A stretch of 64,000 nucleotides of DNA from Lonicera japonica (GCA_021464415.1 JAKCWG010000033.1:1-64000), one strand, 5' to 3'. Numbered from the stretch's first letter, positions 13,926 through 26,210 are shown. Translations and numbers: made by a program. The notes: generated from the letters alone by a model not told the origin.

Positions 13926-14190
13926 GGGTGGTGATGTTGGTACCCCAAAAATACTTGGTAACACTCTCACTTTCATTCGGTCCTTCGCAACCGAGTAAAG
14001 TGTCTATTATTCGGTTCTTGAGAACCGAATATAAGTCTATATACTCGGTCCTTGACAACCGAGTAAGGCATTTTCAAGTTTGTACTCGGTCATTCACAAC
14101 CGAATAACATATACGTTATTCAGTTGTTAAGGACCGAATGAAAAGTGGAAGTGTTTTCAAGAGATTTTGGGGGTGCCAACATCACCACCC
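13926..14190. mobile_element. hAT-type foldback MITE with internal hairpin array, 265 bp
   Basis: A 21-bp terminal inverted repeat (GGGTGGTGATGTTGGYACCCC, one mismatch) is flanked by perfect 8-bp duplications TATATAAA at 13918-13925 and 14191-14198. Homology between the arms extends inward to about 60 bp. The interior holds five short imperfect palindromes of the form CTCGGTCCTT-N-AACCGAG at about 13976, 14012, 14044, 14083 and 14117. There is no coding capacity. Confidence 0.8.
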
Positions 14191-15409
14191 TATATAAAGG
14201 AGAGTAAACAAGAAATGTATAGATATTGACATCAATTATAAATATTTTTAGATTGGGACATAATTTGATTACCATCTTCTATGTCTTAGTAATATAAAAG
14301 GGAGAGTAATGCCATACTCACAAGAATTGTGTAAAAAAAATGTGCTTAAGATGATATGTTAGTTTATTATTGGAGTTACTTCACTTCAACTCTTCCTCCA
14401 TTATCTTAAAGTAACACCTCATATTGTGTACATTTTTTAATAAATATATAATTATTTTATTAAAGAACATAGAATAAATATTTTGTACAAGGATTTATGG
14501 CAAAAAAATTGCAAAGTATCAACTCTTATGTAAGCGGTAAACATGCATTATCATGTATCAAAAGAATAAAAGTATGCAGTGAAGGATAATTGGTGATCAA
14601 ATTTTAGGAAAGGATGAGTAGCATGGGGGAGTTAAAAGTTGGAACCATTGTCGTTTTTTTTGTTTTTTTTGTTTTTTTGTTTTTTTTTTATGAATACAAT
14701 CTTAAGCATAGATTCAAGCATTAGTCCAAATGGTTAAAAGCATTGTTATTCACATAAATGTTTTATGGTTCGATCTCTGCTCCTGACCCTCCTCTTATTA
14801 TCACCCGGATCTATATATCACTTACACTAAAAAAAAGAAATTAAAGAGAGATCTTAAGAATAACCAGTATGTGGCAATATGAAGTGATTCGATCACAATT
14901 GGATCGTACAACTCTTGAAATATAGTAGCACTGAGTTTGCACCAGCTATTTTTCAAAAGTGAGTTGTAACTATCCGGGGATCACATGATATATATGCCTA
15001 ATTAAATGAACCGCCCAGTAAAATTAGGCAATCTTTCTTTCTAGTCGTTGTCAGTGATGTGAACTTTATTAGCTAGGTTGTCATAGTTTGCTTCTATTTT
15101 TGCACGTTACAAACGAGTATGCATTTCTTTACATCCTTTCTCATCGATCTGTTAGTCTTGATATACAACAAAATGCTTGATACAACTATACTAGGTATAC
15201 CCGTACTTATGATACAATTGACTTGAACCTATACTGAGTTTTCGTTACGAAATACCCAAAAATTCAACTAATAAAAGAGATATCTTATCCCGTTCAATAT
15301 TTATACTAAAATTCAATAAAAGAAACCGGTGCATGTTTTGTTTTAAAAATCCTGAACCCGCGCCGTTTCAATATACATAGCCCAAATTCGATACTCGGCC
15401 CACATAGGA
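14191..15409. other. AT-rich non-coding DNA
   Basis: No gene or clear element is seen. A T-rich run lies at 14653-14690. Confidence 0.5.
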
Positions 15410-16480
15410 AAGTTGTAGTTAGAAGATACTAAAGGGGCACTAGAAGAAAATTTGTCATTTTAAGTCGGGTCAAACAGGGCAAATTTATACAAACTTAAAT
15501 CTGATACGAACATGTACAGGATCTTTGTTGTGAAACTTATATTTGCTTCGATTTTAAAAAAACTCATCCTAGACCCAACTTATTAGAGATATTCTAGTTC
15601 GTAAGATATATATATAATGAAATTCAATTGTATGAGCAGTTAATTAGAAAGAATCCAACTCAATAGGTGTAGATTTTGTTTTGGAAATATGACCCTCCCG
15701 CATTTCCTATATGCTTAAGTTCGAACTCAATTTGTCATGCCTTGAACCACTCGACACGTTGTTGTTATATAATATTATAACTGTATTTCTGATGGAAATA
15801 ATTACATTTAAGTCAGGTCTCATGGATCAAACAGGTTAATTTAATTAAAATTTTAAATAAAAAATAAACAGTATAATTGTCTCAGTTAATCTAAGTCCAT
15901 CTAGATATACATATGCCTACATCACTATTGACTTCAACCCATACTGGATTTTTGTTATGAAACTCAGACCTAAAAATCCATCCCAAACCAAACTCATTAG
16001 GAAGACATATATTTTAGGCCATTAGTTATCTATACCAAAAATTAATATAAGCGATTAGTTATAAATAATTCGACCCAACCGGAGCTAATTTTGTTTTAAT
16101 AAACCCAAACAAGATTCGTTTCAATATATATAAGTCCGAACTTAACCTGCTCGACCCTGCCCCACCCCATCTTGTTATTTTAAGATACTAGAAAAGTATT
16201 TCATGAAAAATTATTACATTTAAGTCAGGTTTAGTGAAATAGGTTAAATTTATATAAACTTTAACCCGAGTTGAACATGTGCAAGACTATGATTATGGAA
16301 CACATATTTGCCTCAAACTCGATTTATACGCCCCGTTTGAATCAACACATTCTAATTATATAATATTATAACCATATTTAAAGAAAAATTATTATATTCA
16401 AATTTGTTCAGGATGGTTCAAACATGCTAATCTTATAAAAAAAAATGTCCTAATTAATCTAAGACTGTCTAGATAAGTAT
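15410..16480. repeat. degenerate tandem duplication
   Basis: A block around ATTACATTTAAGTCAGG followed by a GTCAAACAGG/TAGGTTAAATTTAT segment recurs with divergence at about 15453, 15805, 16213 and 16391. These look like old, uneven tandem copies of 180-400 bp. No open frame is retained. Confidence 0.4.
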
Positions 16481-16848
16481 AAGTTTGTTCAGTAATAAAA
16501 TTGTAAGGGAGACCATTGCATTCTTGTTGATTTGAGAAAAAAAAAGTCCATCTAAATAAGAATTAAAAATAATAATTGCTACATGTTATATTAGAACAAC
16601 ATTTTAAGTTATTAACACATATTTTAATCATCAGAACTAATTCATGAGAATATTTTTTGTACTAATAACTATTTTTTTTCACTAAGAAATTAAATAATCA
16701 TAATTTTACAGTTGTTCATATTTAATATTCCTCTATGGGATAGATAAGCTAATTTAAATTGAATTTTGGTGATAAAAAATAAATATTTAATTCAATTTTG
16801 GAAACTAAGAAATTATATATTACTAATTTTGCAATTTTTCATATTAAT

Positions 16849-18014
16849 TAAGGCTTGTACTTGCCTTAAGTTTTGACCACACAGATTGTCGTCATTGAGT
16901 ATCGTATATATATATATATAGTATCATGAATACTATCATGAATACAAAAGAGTTAAAAACACATAAAACCCTCGAAATTTACACCAAGTTTCACTTTTGT
17001 CCATAAAGTTTAATTTGGCACTAAAAAAGACATAAACTTTGGACCAAGTTTCTACTTTGTCCAAAAGTCGATGTGCCATCCAAAATCCTAACATAATCAG
17101 TCACGTGAGGGGTTAAAAAGGTATTCTCTCTCATTAGCCTTTTCTCCCATATTTTTCCTCCTATTATTCCTGCCAAAAACAACTAGTTACACACACATAT
17201 ATACATGTTTAGAGAGATACACATATTCCATCATTGAAGATTGAAAAAAGAAAGAAAGATGAATGCTCCCTATTTTTACGACTATATGAAGAGGACAATA
17301 ACTAAAACATCATGGATTTTTGTGTCAAACATAGTCCAAACATAGTTTAAATAAATGTAGTGCTTGACTTACACTTGTTTGACTTTGTTGTGTTGCTGGA
17401 TTTGTATTGAATTCTCTGCTGCTATGAAATGATGCTCCACTCACCTATATTTGTGTGCACTTAAGTTAATGTTTTATAATTGAATGGAATTGAATTGGAA
17501 TGAAATGAATTAAATTGATTTGAATTAAAATAAATAACTTACTGGTGCATTGACTGTATTGGTTGTCCATGATATTTTAGTTTTTGTCCTCTTTATAGAG
17601 TCGCAAAAATAGGGAGCATTCATTCATTTTTTTTAATCTTCAATGGTGGTATATATGTATCTCTCTCTAAACATGTATATATATATATGTGTAACCAATT
17701 ATTTCTAGCGGGAATAATATGAGGGAAAATAGGGGAAAATGGACTAATGAAAGAGAATACTCTTTTTGCTCCTCACGTGACTGATTCTGTTAGGATTTTG
17801 GACAACACATCAGTTTATTTCTTTATGAATGCTAAAATAAACTTTATGGACAAAAGTAAAACTCGGTGTAAACTTAGAAAGTGTTATGTGTTTTTAACCC
17901 TAATACAAAATGATAGCCATGAAAATAAGCACAGTCCAACTACAACTCAAATACATAGCAATTGTGATAAAGCTCAACTACACAATAGCACGGATAGTTG
18001 GATAAGCTCTAATT
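16849..18014 (-). repeat. 3' LTR of the old Copia element, interrupted
   Basis: It aligns with the right-hand LTR at 44381-44573 in two pieces, 16849-16949 and 17911-18014, separated by the Mutator-like insert. In element orientation the start TTAGAGCTTATC is typical of Copia LTRs, with the leading TG decayed. Confidence 0.7.
16950..17901. mobile_element. Mutator-like long-TIR foldback element, 952 bp
   Basis: Long inverted arms (16950-17315 and 17567-17901, about 350 bp, alignable with scattered differences) surround a spacer of about 250 bp. Perfect 9-bp duplications AATACAAAA lie at 16941-16949 and 17902-17910. Long inverted repeats plus a 9-bp duplication point to a MULE-derived non-autonomous element. 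It sits inside the left Copia LTR, so it inserted later. Confidence 0.8.
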
Positions 18015-19674
18015 CGCTCCCTCAAGTTGATGGTTCGTCAACTTTTAGCCTGTCACGTAGGAAATGAAATAGTGAAGAAGATAGGGCCTTTGTCATGATA
18101 TCGGCAATCTCTGGTCCTTAGTCGAAAGATATTGCACTTGTAGATCACCTCGGGACACCTTATCACGAACAAAATGGAAATAAATTTTGACGTGTTTGGT
18201 GCTTGCCTGAAAAGCTAGATTTGCGGAGAGGTACATTACACCAATATCGTCATACCATAATATAGGAGGTTGAGAGGAAATAATTCCTATATCGAAAAGT
18301 AAGGACTAAAGCCATGTAATTTTGGCGGTCATGCCAACAAGTGCCTTGTATTAAAATTGTATGGAGAAATAAAAAAATATTTGTTGCTTACGAGAAAACC
18401 AAGACATTAAATTTTTACCAAGATAAATAGCATAACTCCCTGTAGATCGTCGGTCATCTATACAACCAGCCCAATCGGAGTCGAAAAATGCTTAAAGATC
18501 ACACAAAGAGATTTTATTTATAAATTGACCATGTGTTACTGTATGTTTTAAATAGCGCAAAATTCTCTTAACAACACTCCAATGAGCTTTAAAAGGAGTA
18601 TGCAAGAATTGCCACCTCTGTTGACAGCGAATGAGATGTCAGGGCAAGTGAGTGTTAGCTATTGAAACACCGCCATAATTTGTCGAAACTTCGTCAGATC
18701 CAAAAAAGGAATGCTTCTATGTTGTGCGAGAGTAGATGTAGTTACTAGTGGTGTAAGGACCAGTTTTGCATCCAAAAGACGCGCACGACTAAAAAAGTAA
18801 ATATTGTTTCGAAGAGAGAAACATTTTAGTAGGACTAAGTGAAGCTGAAATGCCAATAAAGTATGATAGCGAGTCCAAATCCTTAAACGAGAATTCCTTG
18901 GATAGTAATTGTATAAGTGAATGTATATGTCAGGGGTCGTGATTTTTACAAGAATGTCATCAACGTAAATGAGAACAAATATAATCACTTCCAAATTTAA
19001 GTAAATAAATAGAGACATCATTTTTAGAACAAATAAAATTGCTCTCCAAAAGAAATTTTGACAAGAGATAAAACCATGCGCGAGGACTTGTTTTAGTCCG
19101 TATAATGAGTGACGTAGGTGACATACATGACAAGAAAAAAAGGGTGTCAAAAACAGGGAGGCTATTGCATATATATGTCTGGTGAGATATCCATGAAGAA
19201 AAGCATTATAAACATCTAATTGCCAAATATACCATCCATGAAAAATGGCAATAGAGAGAATTCAATGAATGGTGGTTGGTTTTACTACAGGGCTAAAAGT
19301 CTCAGTACAGTTTATTATGTGTTGTTAATGGAACCTTTTGGCCACTAACTACGCCTTGTATTTTTCAATTGAACCATTAGCGTGTCATTTAATACGATAT
19401 ACTCATTTACACCGAACAATATTCATTGTTGATTTTGGTGGAATTAAAGTTAATGTGCTATTACAGAGAAGCGCTTGAAACTGTTTTGCTATGGCTTGCC
19501 TCCATTGTGGCGCTTTATTGGCAATTGTGAAGCATATTGGCCCATCTAAGGGAGAGGCTGGACATTAGAGAACTGTGAGATGACTTTTCGTTATATGTCG
19601 AAGTACCACGGAGGATTCCAAAGAAGTGGAGGAACGGGCGAGAAAGTAAGTTGTTTAAGGTTGATAATAAGGTT
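18015..19674 (-). pseudogene. Copia reverse transcriptase and RNase H remnant
   Basis: The minus-strand frame at 18659-19150 reads like Copia RT, with HSLYGLKQ and the catalytic YVDDILV box, then degrades. RNase H-like sequence continues left toward the polypurine tract with stops and frameshifts. It belongs to the split Copia element and cannot encode a working protein. Confidence 0.75.
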
Positions 19675-21303
19675 TGTTGACCTTAAAGTCAATTAATCTT
19701 ATTTTGATAATTACAATAAGTTAATAAAGTGTTATTTAACTCGGTTGTTCCAATGATAATACCCATTTTAACCGATATATCTTCCGACCAAGTGTAACTT
19801 CAAACCGAAGCAAATCTCACACAAGCTTTACAAACGCCTCTACTCACAAGAAATGAACTCAAGTGATATACATGTGCTATACAAAGCCAAGAAAAGATCT
19901 AGATCATCAAGCAAGTGAAGATATGCACAAGAATGATCTCCACATGTTCTACAAGTTATCAAAACCAAGAAAAGATCAAGAACATCAAACAAGTAAAGAT
20001 AAGCACAAGAAAATCAAGTATCACGAAGACTCGAATTATCATTGAATGGAGTGAGTGCTTAGATTTTACGTAAAGATACTTTATTGATCAAATCCCTATA
20101 GCTCAAACATATTCTTACATCTTTTAAAGATTGATTCAAACTAGCTTGAAATTGAATTTATTTGAAAAACATCATTTTACAAAAATCGAGTTTCAAAATA
20201 AATTCATATTAATTTTAAATGATCATATTTTAAGCTATAATAAAAATGGGTATCTTAGAAACATATATTTGAGGTTCAAAAATCATTAGAATTTTATTTG
20301 GAACTAAATTATTAAATTGGAAAAATATTTTTATTTTTCGTTTAAAATTCGCTCAATTTTTGCCCAGTTTTGATCTAACAGTAAAATGGAGGCCTTCCCG
20401 AACTCCGATCGTTTTGAAATTTTTACAGTAGTTAGACAACATCTCCTGGCAATTTGGACTAAAATTTGAGTATGATCCAACGGTCTTATTAAGAGAAATT
20501 AACAAAACAATTTTGAATTTTTTTGTCAAAACTAACTGTTGGAAAGTTTGAAAATGTATACCTTGGAGCCAAAACCTCTCTTAATCTTCCCCAACGGCCA
20601 TATGATTTTGTAAGCTATAAATATGATGTCTTAGACATGTTTTAACACACTTGAATCATTCTACAAACTTATTTTACATATATACAAAGTTATTCAAGTA
20701 TTCAATTCATCTTATTGATCAAATTCTTCATTTTTGAGCTATATACTTTGATCAATTTTGATATTTTTTAGTATGAGCTTCATTTGTATTTTGTTATACA
20801 CAAGAGAGATATTGTACATTGGTGTTAGCCACCAAAACTTATTCAAATCATATTTGTGAGAGGTGTATCTCATAGAATAGCAAGAGGGATTTCTTGTGAG
20901 AGTATTGAGGGTGTTTTAATACTTGTAAGAGTGTGTGAGAAGAATACACTTGTAGAGGTTTGATCTTCACCCGGAAGGAGATCGGTTATAATGAAAATTC
21001 TCGAGGAACTAACTGAGCGCGGAGTAGGGGGAACAAGCCGAACCGTGTGGACAAAAAATCTTCGACTTCAAATTGGTTAAATCTTTCTTACTCAATCTCT
21101 TTATTTATTTGTTATATTAATTGATTGAAGTTGCTTATATTATTGTTTATTCTTGGGATTGATTATTTAATTGATTGTTTTCCTTGATAAACTTATTTAA
21201 CTAAGTTGCTTTGCTTAAATATTTTAAAAACGTTTTAATTCCGCATTAAGTTTTTAAAACCCTATTCACCCCCCCCCCCCTCTAGGGTATTTTTTGACCT
21301 ACA
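19675..21303 (+). mobile_element. solo LTR, Maximus/SIRE-like Copia, 1629 bp
   Basis: It starts TGTTGACCTT, ends TTTTTGACCTACA, and is flanked by perfect 5-bp duplications AGGTT (19670-19674 and 21304-21308). A TATAAATA box at 20616-20623 fixes plus orientation. The end, CCCTATTCACC then a C-run and CTCTAGGG, resembles SIRE/Maximus LTR ends. There is no internal domain, so this is a solo LTR left by recombination. It lies between the RT and INT parts of the host Copia. Confidence 0.8.
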
Positions 21304-22770
21304 AGGTTGATACCCACTGGATTTTGGCTGTGAAAAGATGGGTTTAGAGAAGACGATCTAATTAGAGATAAATGGGCAGTGTCATTTGATTGATTTATAT
21401 TTAGGTGAGAGGTAGTATATGAATTATTTAGGGGTGTGAAGCGAATTTCCAAGAGCTGCATGGATAAGGTTAAAGGTGATGATGGTTATGTTAGCCTTTG
21501 AGGTGATAATGAAAGGAGGCGGTAGTGGTAGGTGACTTAAAGGGTATGACTGATGTTCTTAATGGAGGTGAATTATTATTGAAAAAAGAATTTGTGGGTG
21601 ACCAAGAATGGACATGCGAACACGTGTATTGACCCAAGAAACATGTTGTATATGATGGGGAGGTGGCCCGACTATTGATGGTCATTGAAGGGAAATGAAA
21701 ACTCATCAAAGTGAACATTACACGTTATATAAATTCTCTTTTTATTTGATTTAAGGTTCATGCACCTATAGCCATAATACTAAGAGTGGTACCCAAGAAA
21801 GACACAAGAAAATGATCTAAAATCCATTTTGTGTTTATTTTAAGGACGAAGAAAAAGAAAAAATAAGCACCAAATACCTTAAGAAAACGATGGTCGAGAA
21901 TAATGCAGTACGCACATTCAAACAGAGTAATACCACGAGAGACACGAGAAGGTAATCGATTATGGTGTTCGACTAATTCATTTTGTTAATCCATTTTGTT
22001 TATGGTTGTGTGGACAAGAGACATGGTGATTAATCCCCATATTATAAAAGTAAATGGCTAATTTATGAAACTCACCGGTCCAGTCAGTTTGAATGGATTT
22101 GAGTTTAATAGAAAATTGCCTCTCGACCATTGTGTAAAATTTAGGGAAAATGTCAAATAATTCAGATTTTTGTGCCATATGAAATAATAAACTATATTTA
22201 TCAAATGGATTCACAAAAATCACAAAATATCGATATCCATTAAATGAAGCAACAGGAGTCAGACCCTATACATCACTAAATACTAATTCAAGAAAACTAA
22301 GAGTACAATTATTTGTAGATGATAAAAAAAAGCCTAGACGATTTCCCTAACTGACATGTGGAACATAGTTGATGTGCTGCCGGTGATAAACACAAAAATT
22401 TATTAACGGAGGGAACTTGATGAAGATTTCAAGAATCCAGATGTCCTAAACGACGGTGCCAATAATCTGTAGAGGTGTACTGAATGGACTATGTGGACAG
22501 TGACGCGGAATTGGTGGATTGAAGTAAATAGAGAACATTTTACTCTTACTCGAGCCTTGTAAAATGGTATTCTTGGTGCGACAGTCCTTAAAAAAAATAA
22601 GAGGGATGAAATTCAAAGAACACATTATTATCACATGTAAGTTTTGAACAAATAATAATGGCTTGGTAATAGTGGGAACATAGAGAACATCAGTGAGATT
22701 TAAAGAAGAATGTGGCATGTGAATGATAGTAGACTCGGTGTTTTGGAGAGACTATAGAGGTCAGGTGTTA
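21304..22770 (-). pseudogene. Copia integrase remnant
   Basis: Minus-strand frames at 21978-22223 and 22446-22718 read as the integrase core (FDKYSLLF, TDWTGEFHKLA, SCPHNHKQNG) and the preceding pre-integrase region (NLTDVLYVP). The position of the catalytic glutamate after QNG now reads GLTK then a stop, so the active site is lost. It continues across the Tat insertion to the zinc-knuckle and gag part at 41.4 kb. Confidence 0.75.
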
Positions 22771-22775
22771 CATGA

Positions 22776-24347
22776 TGTGAGAATCCGCAAATGCGACCTC
22801 CCGGGTCTCGTCCCCGTTGGTGGTGGGGGTCCTGGGACGTCGGAACTGATTCCGTCGTTCCATTTGCCGGAGCGTTTTCATTTGATTCATATCAAGTGTC
22901 CCTACGTTCTATTTCTAGATGCAAGGGGGTTCATTCAGAGTCGCCAGTACGTTTTACGAGAAAACGGACAAAAAAGGTCGTGTAAGAGGAAAGGCTATAG
23001 ACAAGCCTTTCTTTACACGTTTGTCTGCGAAACCGGGATTCTTATAGGGTTCGGAAACTATATTACGGTTTGGGAAGGTGTTAAGCACCCATTCCGCCCT
23101 TTCGGTCTCTAGTGGTCTTATATGTTTATTCTATGTTGAAAAACTTGGATGCTTTTACCGACAGTCTACTACTTTCTAAATGAAGAAAAACCCTAATTTG
23201 GGAAAACGGGGAAAGGGATGAAAACCTTTGTGTTCCGAGATCCGACGTTTTTGTATTTTAAAAGATGTAAATGACAAATGACAAAACCCTTTTATTTTTG
23301 AAAGAGTGTTCCGTATTATTTCCTCAGATAATGACGGTTTTCTCGAGTTGTGATTATTCTGAAAAAGGTTCGGATCTTTATGTCGGGACTAATTCAATAT
23401 GGAATTTGAACTCTTTGAGGAGAGTTTATCAGACACGTCGCAGTCTATGAAAAAGACAGGATATGTGGATTTTAATTCCTAGATAAGTCTTTATCGGTCC
23501 GGGGTTTTGAAAACACGGTTTATCCGGACGATAATGTACTTACTCTTCTAGTTTTAAAAGTAGTTTTATCAGGGCCTTTTGTTTTGAAAACGGTAGACTA
23601 TTGGGAACTTGACAATAAGTTTATTCAAATAAAACGTGGACAGAATAACAGAAGTAAAACAAGTACACAGATATCTAATTTTAAATACTAGAAGGGACTT
23701 TCTTTACCTTCCCGACGAGAATAATAATAAGAAAGAAAATATAATACGGCAGAGGGATCTCTGGCGATAGTAATCTTCTCTTTCTTCAGATATTTCCGAG
23801 AAATCGATTCCAGAAACGGAACACGTCGAGTGTTAAAAATAGATTCGAGAATTCTTCAGAAATAAGATAATAGTAAAGAAATGCTTGACAAAAATCAGAT
23901 CTAAAGCACCAAATTCTCGGATTCTAATTGCCTCCCTGAACCCTTGGGGGTGTTGGCCTATTTATACTGCTCGGGAGAGATTGTCGCGCGACATTTCCTT
24001 AAAAAAGGAGAATGTCGCGCGACATTGTGATATGTCGCGCGACATACGGGAATGTCGCGCGACAAACGGCTGAAGTGATGGTTCTGACAGATTGATGTGT
24101 CAGAAAGTGGTTGGTCTGGTGCAGAGGGGGAATGTCGTGCGACATAGTGGAATTGTCGCGCGACATATCAGGGATTGTCGCGCGACAATGTGATATGTCG
24201 TGCGACAATCTTTCTAAAAAAACAAGTTTGTCGGGCGACAAACCCTCCTAGTGTAGTACCGGGTCCTCGGGTGGGTCCTGGACCCAAAATAGTAGTTCTC
24301 GGAGGTCGTTAGGGTTCTTGCGGGGGTCACGGATCGGGGTGTCTACA
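22776..24347 (-). repeat. 3' LTR of the Tat element
   Basis: Nearly identical to 39873-41443. Differences I can see are one extra T in a T-run near 23257, one substitution near 23287 and one near 24211. In element orientation U3 holds nine palindromes, then TATAAATAG (23958-23966), then R and U5. Frames on the plus strand inside it are duplicated in both LTRs and are not taken as genes. Confidence 0.95.
23982..24240. promoter_or_regulatory. array of nine TGTCGCGCGACA palindromes in U3 (3' LTR)
   Basis: 12-mers start at 23982, 24013, 24033, 24053, 24133, 24154, 24176, 24196 and 24229. Six are perfect. Those at 24133 and 24196 read TGTCGTGCGACA and the one at 24229 reads TGTCGGGCGACA. They form two clusters. 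The proximal end lies 15 bp upstream of the minus-strand TATA box at 23958-23966. Confidence 0.95.
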
Positions 24348-24362
24348 GACCCTCTCGACTCA
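24348..24362 (-). other. polypurine tract of the Tat element (likely)
   Basis: In element orientation TCGAGAGGGTC directly precedes the 3' LTR start TGTAGACACC. Purine-rich sequence at this spot is where plus-strand DNA synthesis normally starts. Confidence 0.5.
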
Positions 24363-24569
24363 AGCTCCTTGCTTGCAAGGAATTGAGGCGACTGGAAGAG
24401 ACCATGATCCATGGCTCCCGCATGAACTCTATCGGAGTGTTTATGCAAAAAGTGCTTGTGAGTGCCTCCGGAGAGTGCTTCGTGTTTGATTTTGCCTCCG
24501 GAGAGGGCTTTTGTTACCTCGTTGCCTCTTTCGAGGGCTTTGACTTGCTCCACTTGCCTCAGATGGGAG

Positions 24570-24985
24570 GACTACCATTGATCTTTTTTGCGCCTCAGGT
24601 GGGAGGACTACCATTGCGCCTCAGATGGGAGGACTACCGTTTGTGCCTCTCTGGGAGGGCTTCGCCTCAGGTGGGAGGACTACCGTTTGTGCCTCTCTGG
24701 GAGGGCTTCGCCTCAGGTGGGAGGACTACCGTTGTGCCTCTCTGGGAGGGCTTCGCCTCAGGTGGGAGGACTACCGTTGTGCCTCTCTGGGAGGGCTTCG
24801 CCTCAGGTGGGAGGACTACCGTTGTGCCTCTCTGGGAGGGCTTCGCCTCAGGTGGGAGGACTACCGTTTGTGCCTCTCTGGGAGGGCTTCGCCTCAGGTG
24901 GGAGGACTACCGTTGTGCCTCTCTGGGAGGGCTTCGCCTCAGGTGGGAGGACTACCATTGTGCCTCTCTGGGAGGGCTTCTAGAT
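24570..24985. repeat. minisatellite, about 46-bp unit, 7-8 copies
   Basis: A unit of about 46 bp, beginning GCCTCTCTGGGAGGGCTTCG and continuing with GCCTCAGGTGGGAGGACTAC, repeats with very few changes. It lies between the Tat 3' LTR and the accessory PMD gene. Open frames across it in several phases are by-products of the repeat. Tandem repeats in this part of Tat/Ogre elements are a known feature. Confidence 0.9.
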
Positions 24986-25039
24986 CTGAAAGAAGAAGGA
25001 AAAAAAATGCCTCTGGGAGGGCTTTCATGAGTAACTCTT

Positions 25040-25170
25040 GCCTCTGGAGAGGGCTTGTGATTTTGTGTATTGCCTCCGGAGAGGGCTTGTGTTTGTGAAT
25101 TGCCTCCGGAGAGGGCTTGTGTTTGTGCATTGCCTCCGGAGAGGGCTTGTGTTGGTGAATTGCCTCTCTT
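25040..25170. repeat. minisatellite, 30-bp unit, about 4 copies
   Basis: A 30-bp unit built on GCCTCCGGAGAGGGCTTGTG is repeated in tandem directly after the 46-bp array and is related to it in sequence. Diverged single copies of the same motif occur before the array at about 24465-24540. Confidence 0.85.
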
Positions 25171-25979
25171 AGACTGCTAGAGTGAGAGAGAGAGTAGATT
25201 TTTGCGAAGGTAAAAAGAGCTTCTCAGGGTCTATTCCGGATGTCCGTTTCCCCGTATCTTTCTGAACTTTACTCTCATGTTTTCCTCGGGTGAAGATGTT
25301 TCACTCAGAAGGCAGTTTTTGGATTTCTTCGCTCTCCGTAGAGTGATGGTCCAAGGTTTTCCAAATCATCTCTTCTGTATCGTGCTGAAAAGAAAATTTG
25401 TTTGAAAGTTCAATCTCTGATCTTTATTCTTTTCTTAGTTTTCTCTTTTGGTGGGCCCACATCGTTTTCTGTTTTTTCGATGCCCTTATTTCTCCCTCTT
25501 TTGGGAAAGACTTTTCCTGGCCCTCTCTGTTTTTGACCAGGAGTCCTTTTGTCCCTTTGTTGTGATCAGGAGCCTTACTCACCCAAAACGAAGCCCTGAG
25601 CCGGTTTTGGCCTAGCTGTCACTTTTGGTGTGGCTCTCCCTGTCACTCTGCATTTCTGTTTCTCTCGCTCGCTCTGGGCGCTCATACGGGTTCTTTCTCT
25701 TTTCTACTTTTTTCAATTTTTTTCCATTCCCGTTTTATCGTGGCATTCTGCCTTTTCTCATTATTTGATGGTCTCGGTCCTTCTGTGAGATCAGAGACTA
25801 CTTTTAATCGCGGCATTCTGTTTTCGCATTTTTTCGGAGAGATGATTTGGAAGTTTTCTCTTTGAACTTTTTATCATGGGTGTGCGGTTTTTAGCAATTT
25901 TCCGAAAACTGCTTCTCCGAAGTGCCTCTGCAGAAGATAAAATGAGACAGAGGTCAAAAAATCAGGGAAGAGGGGGGAT
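25171..25979. other. non-coding spacer inside the Tat element
   Basis: Pyrimidine-rich on the plus strand, with no convincing gene. It would be the distal promoter region of the PMD gene and, in the other direction, the 3' untranslated part of the genomic RNA. Confidence 0.5.
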
Positions 25980-26063
25980 TGTCGCGCGACACTTCGGTGC
26001 CTGGCTCTTTGTCGCGCGACAATGTGGCCATTTGTCGCGCGACAAACTGACCCACTATATAAA
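25980..26063 (+). promoter_or_regulatory. PMD gene promoter: three palindromes plus TATA
   Basis: Perfect TGTCGCGCGACA at 25980-25991, 26010-26021 and 26033-26044 are followed 11 bp later by TATATAAA (26056-26063). A CT-rich leader then runs to the ATG at 26211. It has the same site and order as the promoter of the second accessory gene and the LTR U3. Confidence 0.85.
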
Positions 26064-26210
26064 CCCCTTGCTGAGCTCATTCCACCTCATTCTCTCCTTT
26101 CTCTTTCTCTCTCTAGCTCTCTTTTTCTCTCTTCTCTTCTCTCCCAAGCGCGGAAGCTCTGCCGTGTTTTTGACTTTTCCGACCTTTTCACATATATTCT
26201 ACCTATATTG

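Noticed and set aside
17747..18067. 106-codon plus-strand frame across the MULE-like element end and Copia LTR
   Set aside because: It spans a transposon junction and is antisense to the Copia element, so it is a chance frame.
22723..23112. Open frame of 111-129 codons present in both LTRs (also 39874-40209)
   Set aside because: It runs on the strand opposite to element transcription, lies in the U5/R part, matches no family, and is duplicated only because the LTRs are.
23982..24240. Spaced palindromic repeats that look like a CRISPR array
   Set aside because: Plant nuclear DNA, irregular spacing, 12-bp palindromic units and location in an LTR promoter do not fit CRISPR.
24383..25098. Overlapping repetitive frames of 131-215 codons
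   Set aside because: Three phases stay open because the 46-bp unit is not a multiple of three and lacks stops; they are by-products of the minisatellite.
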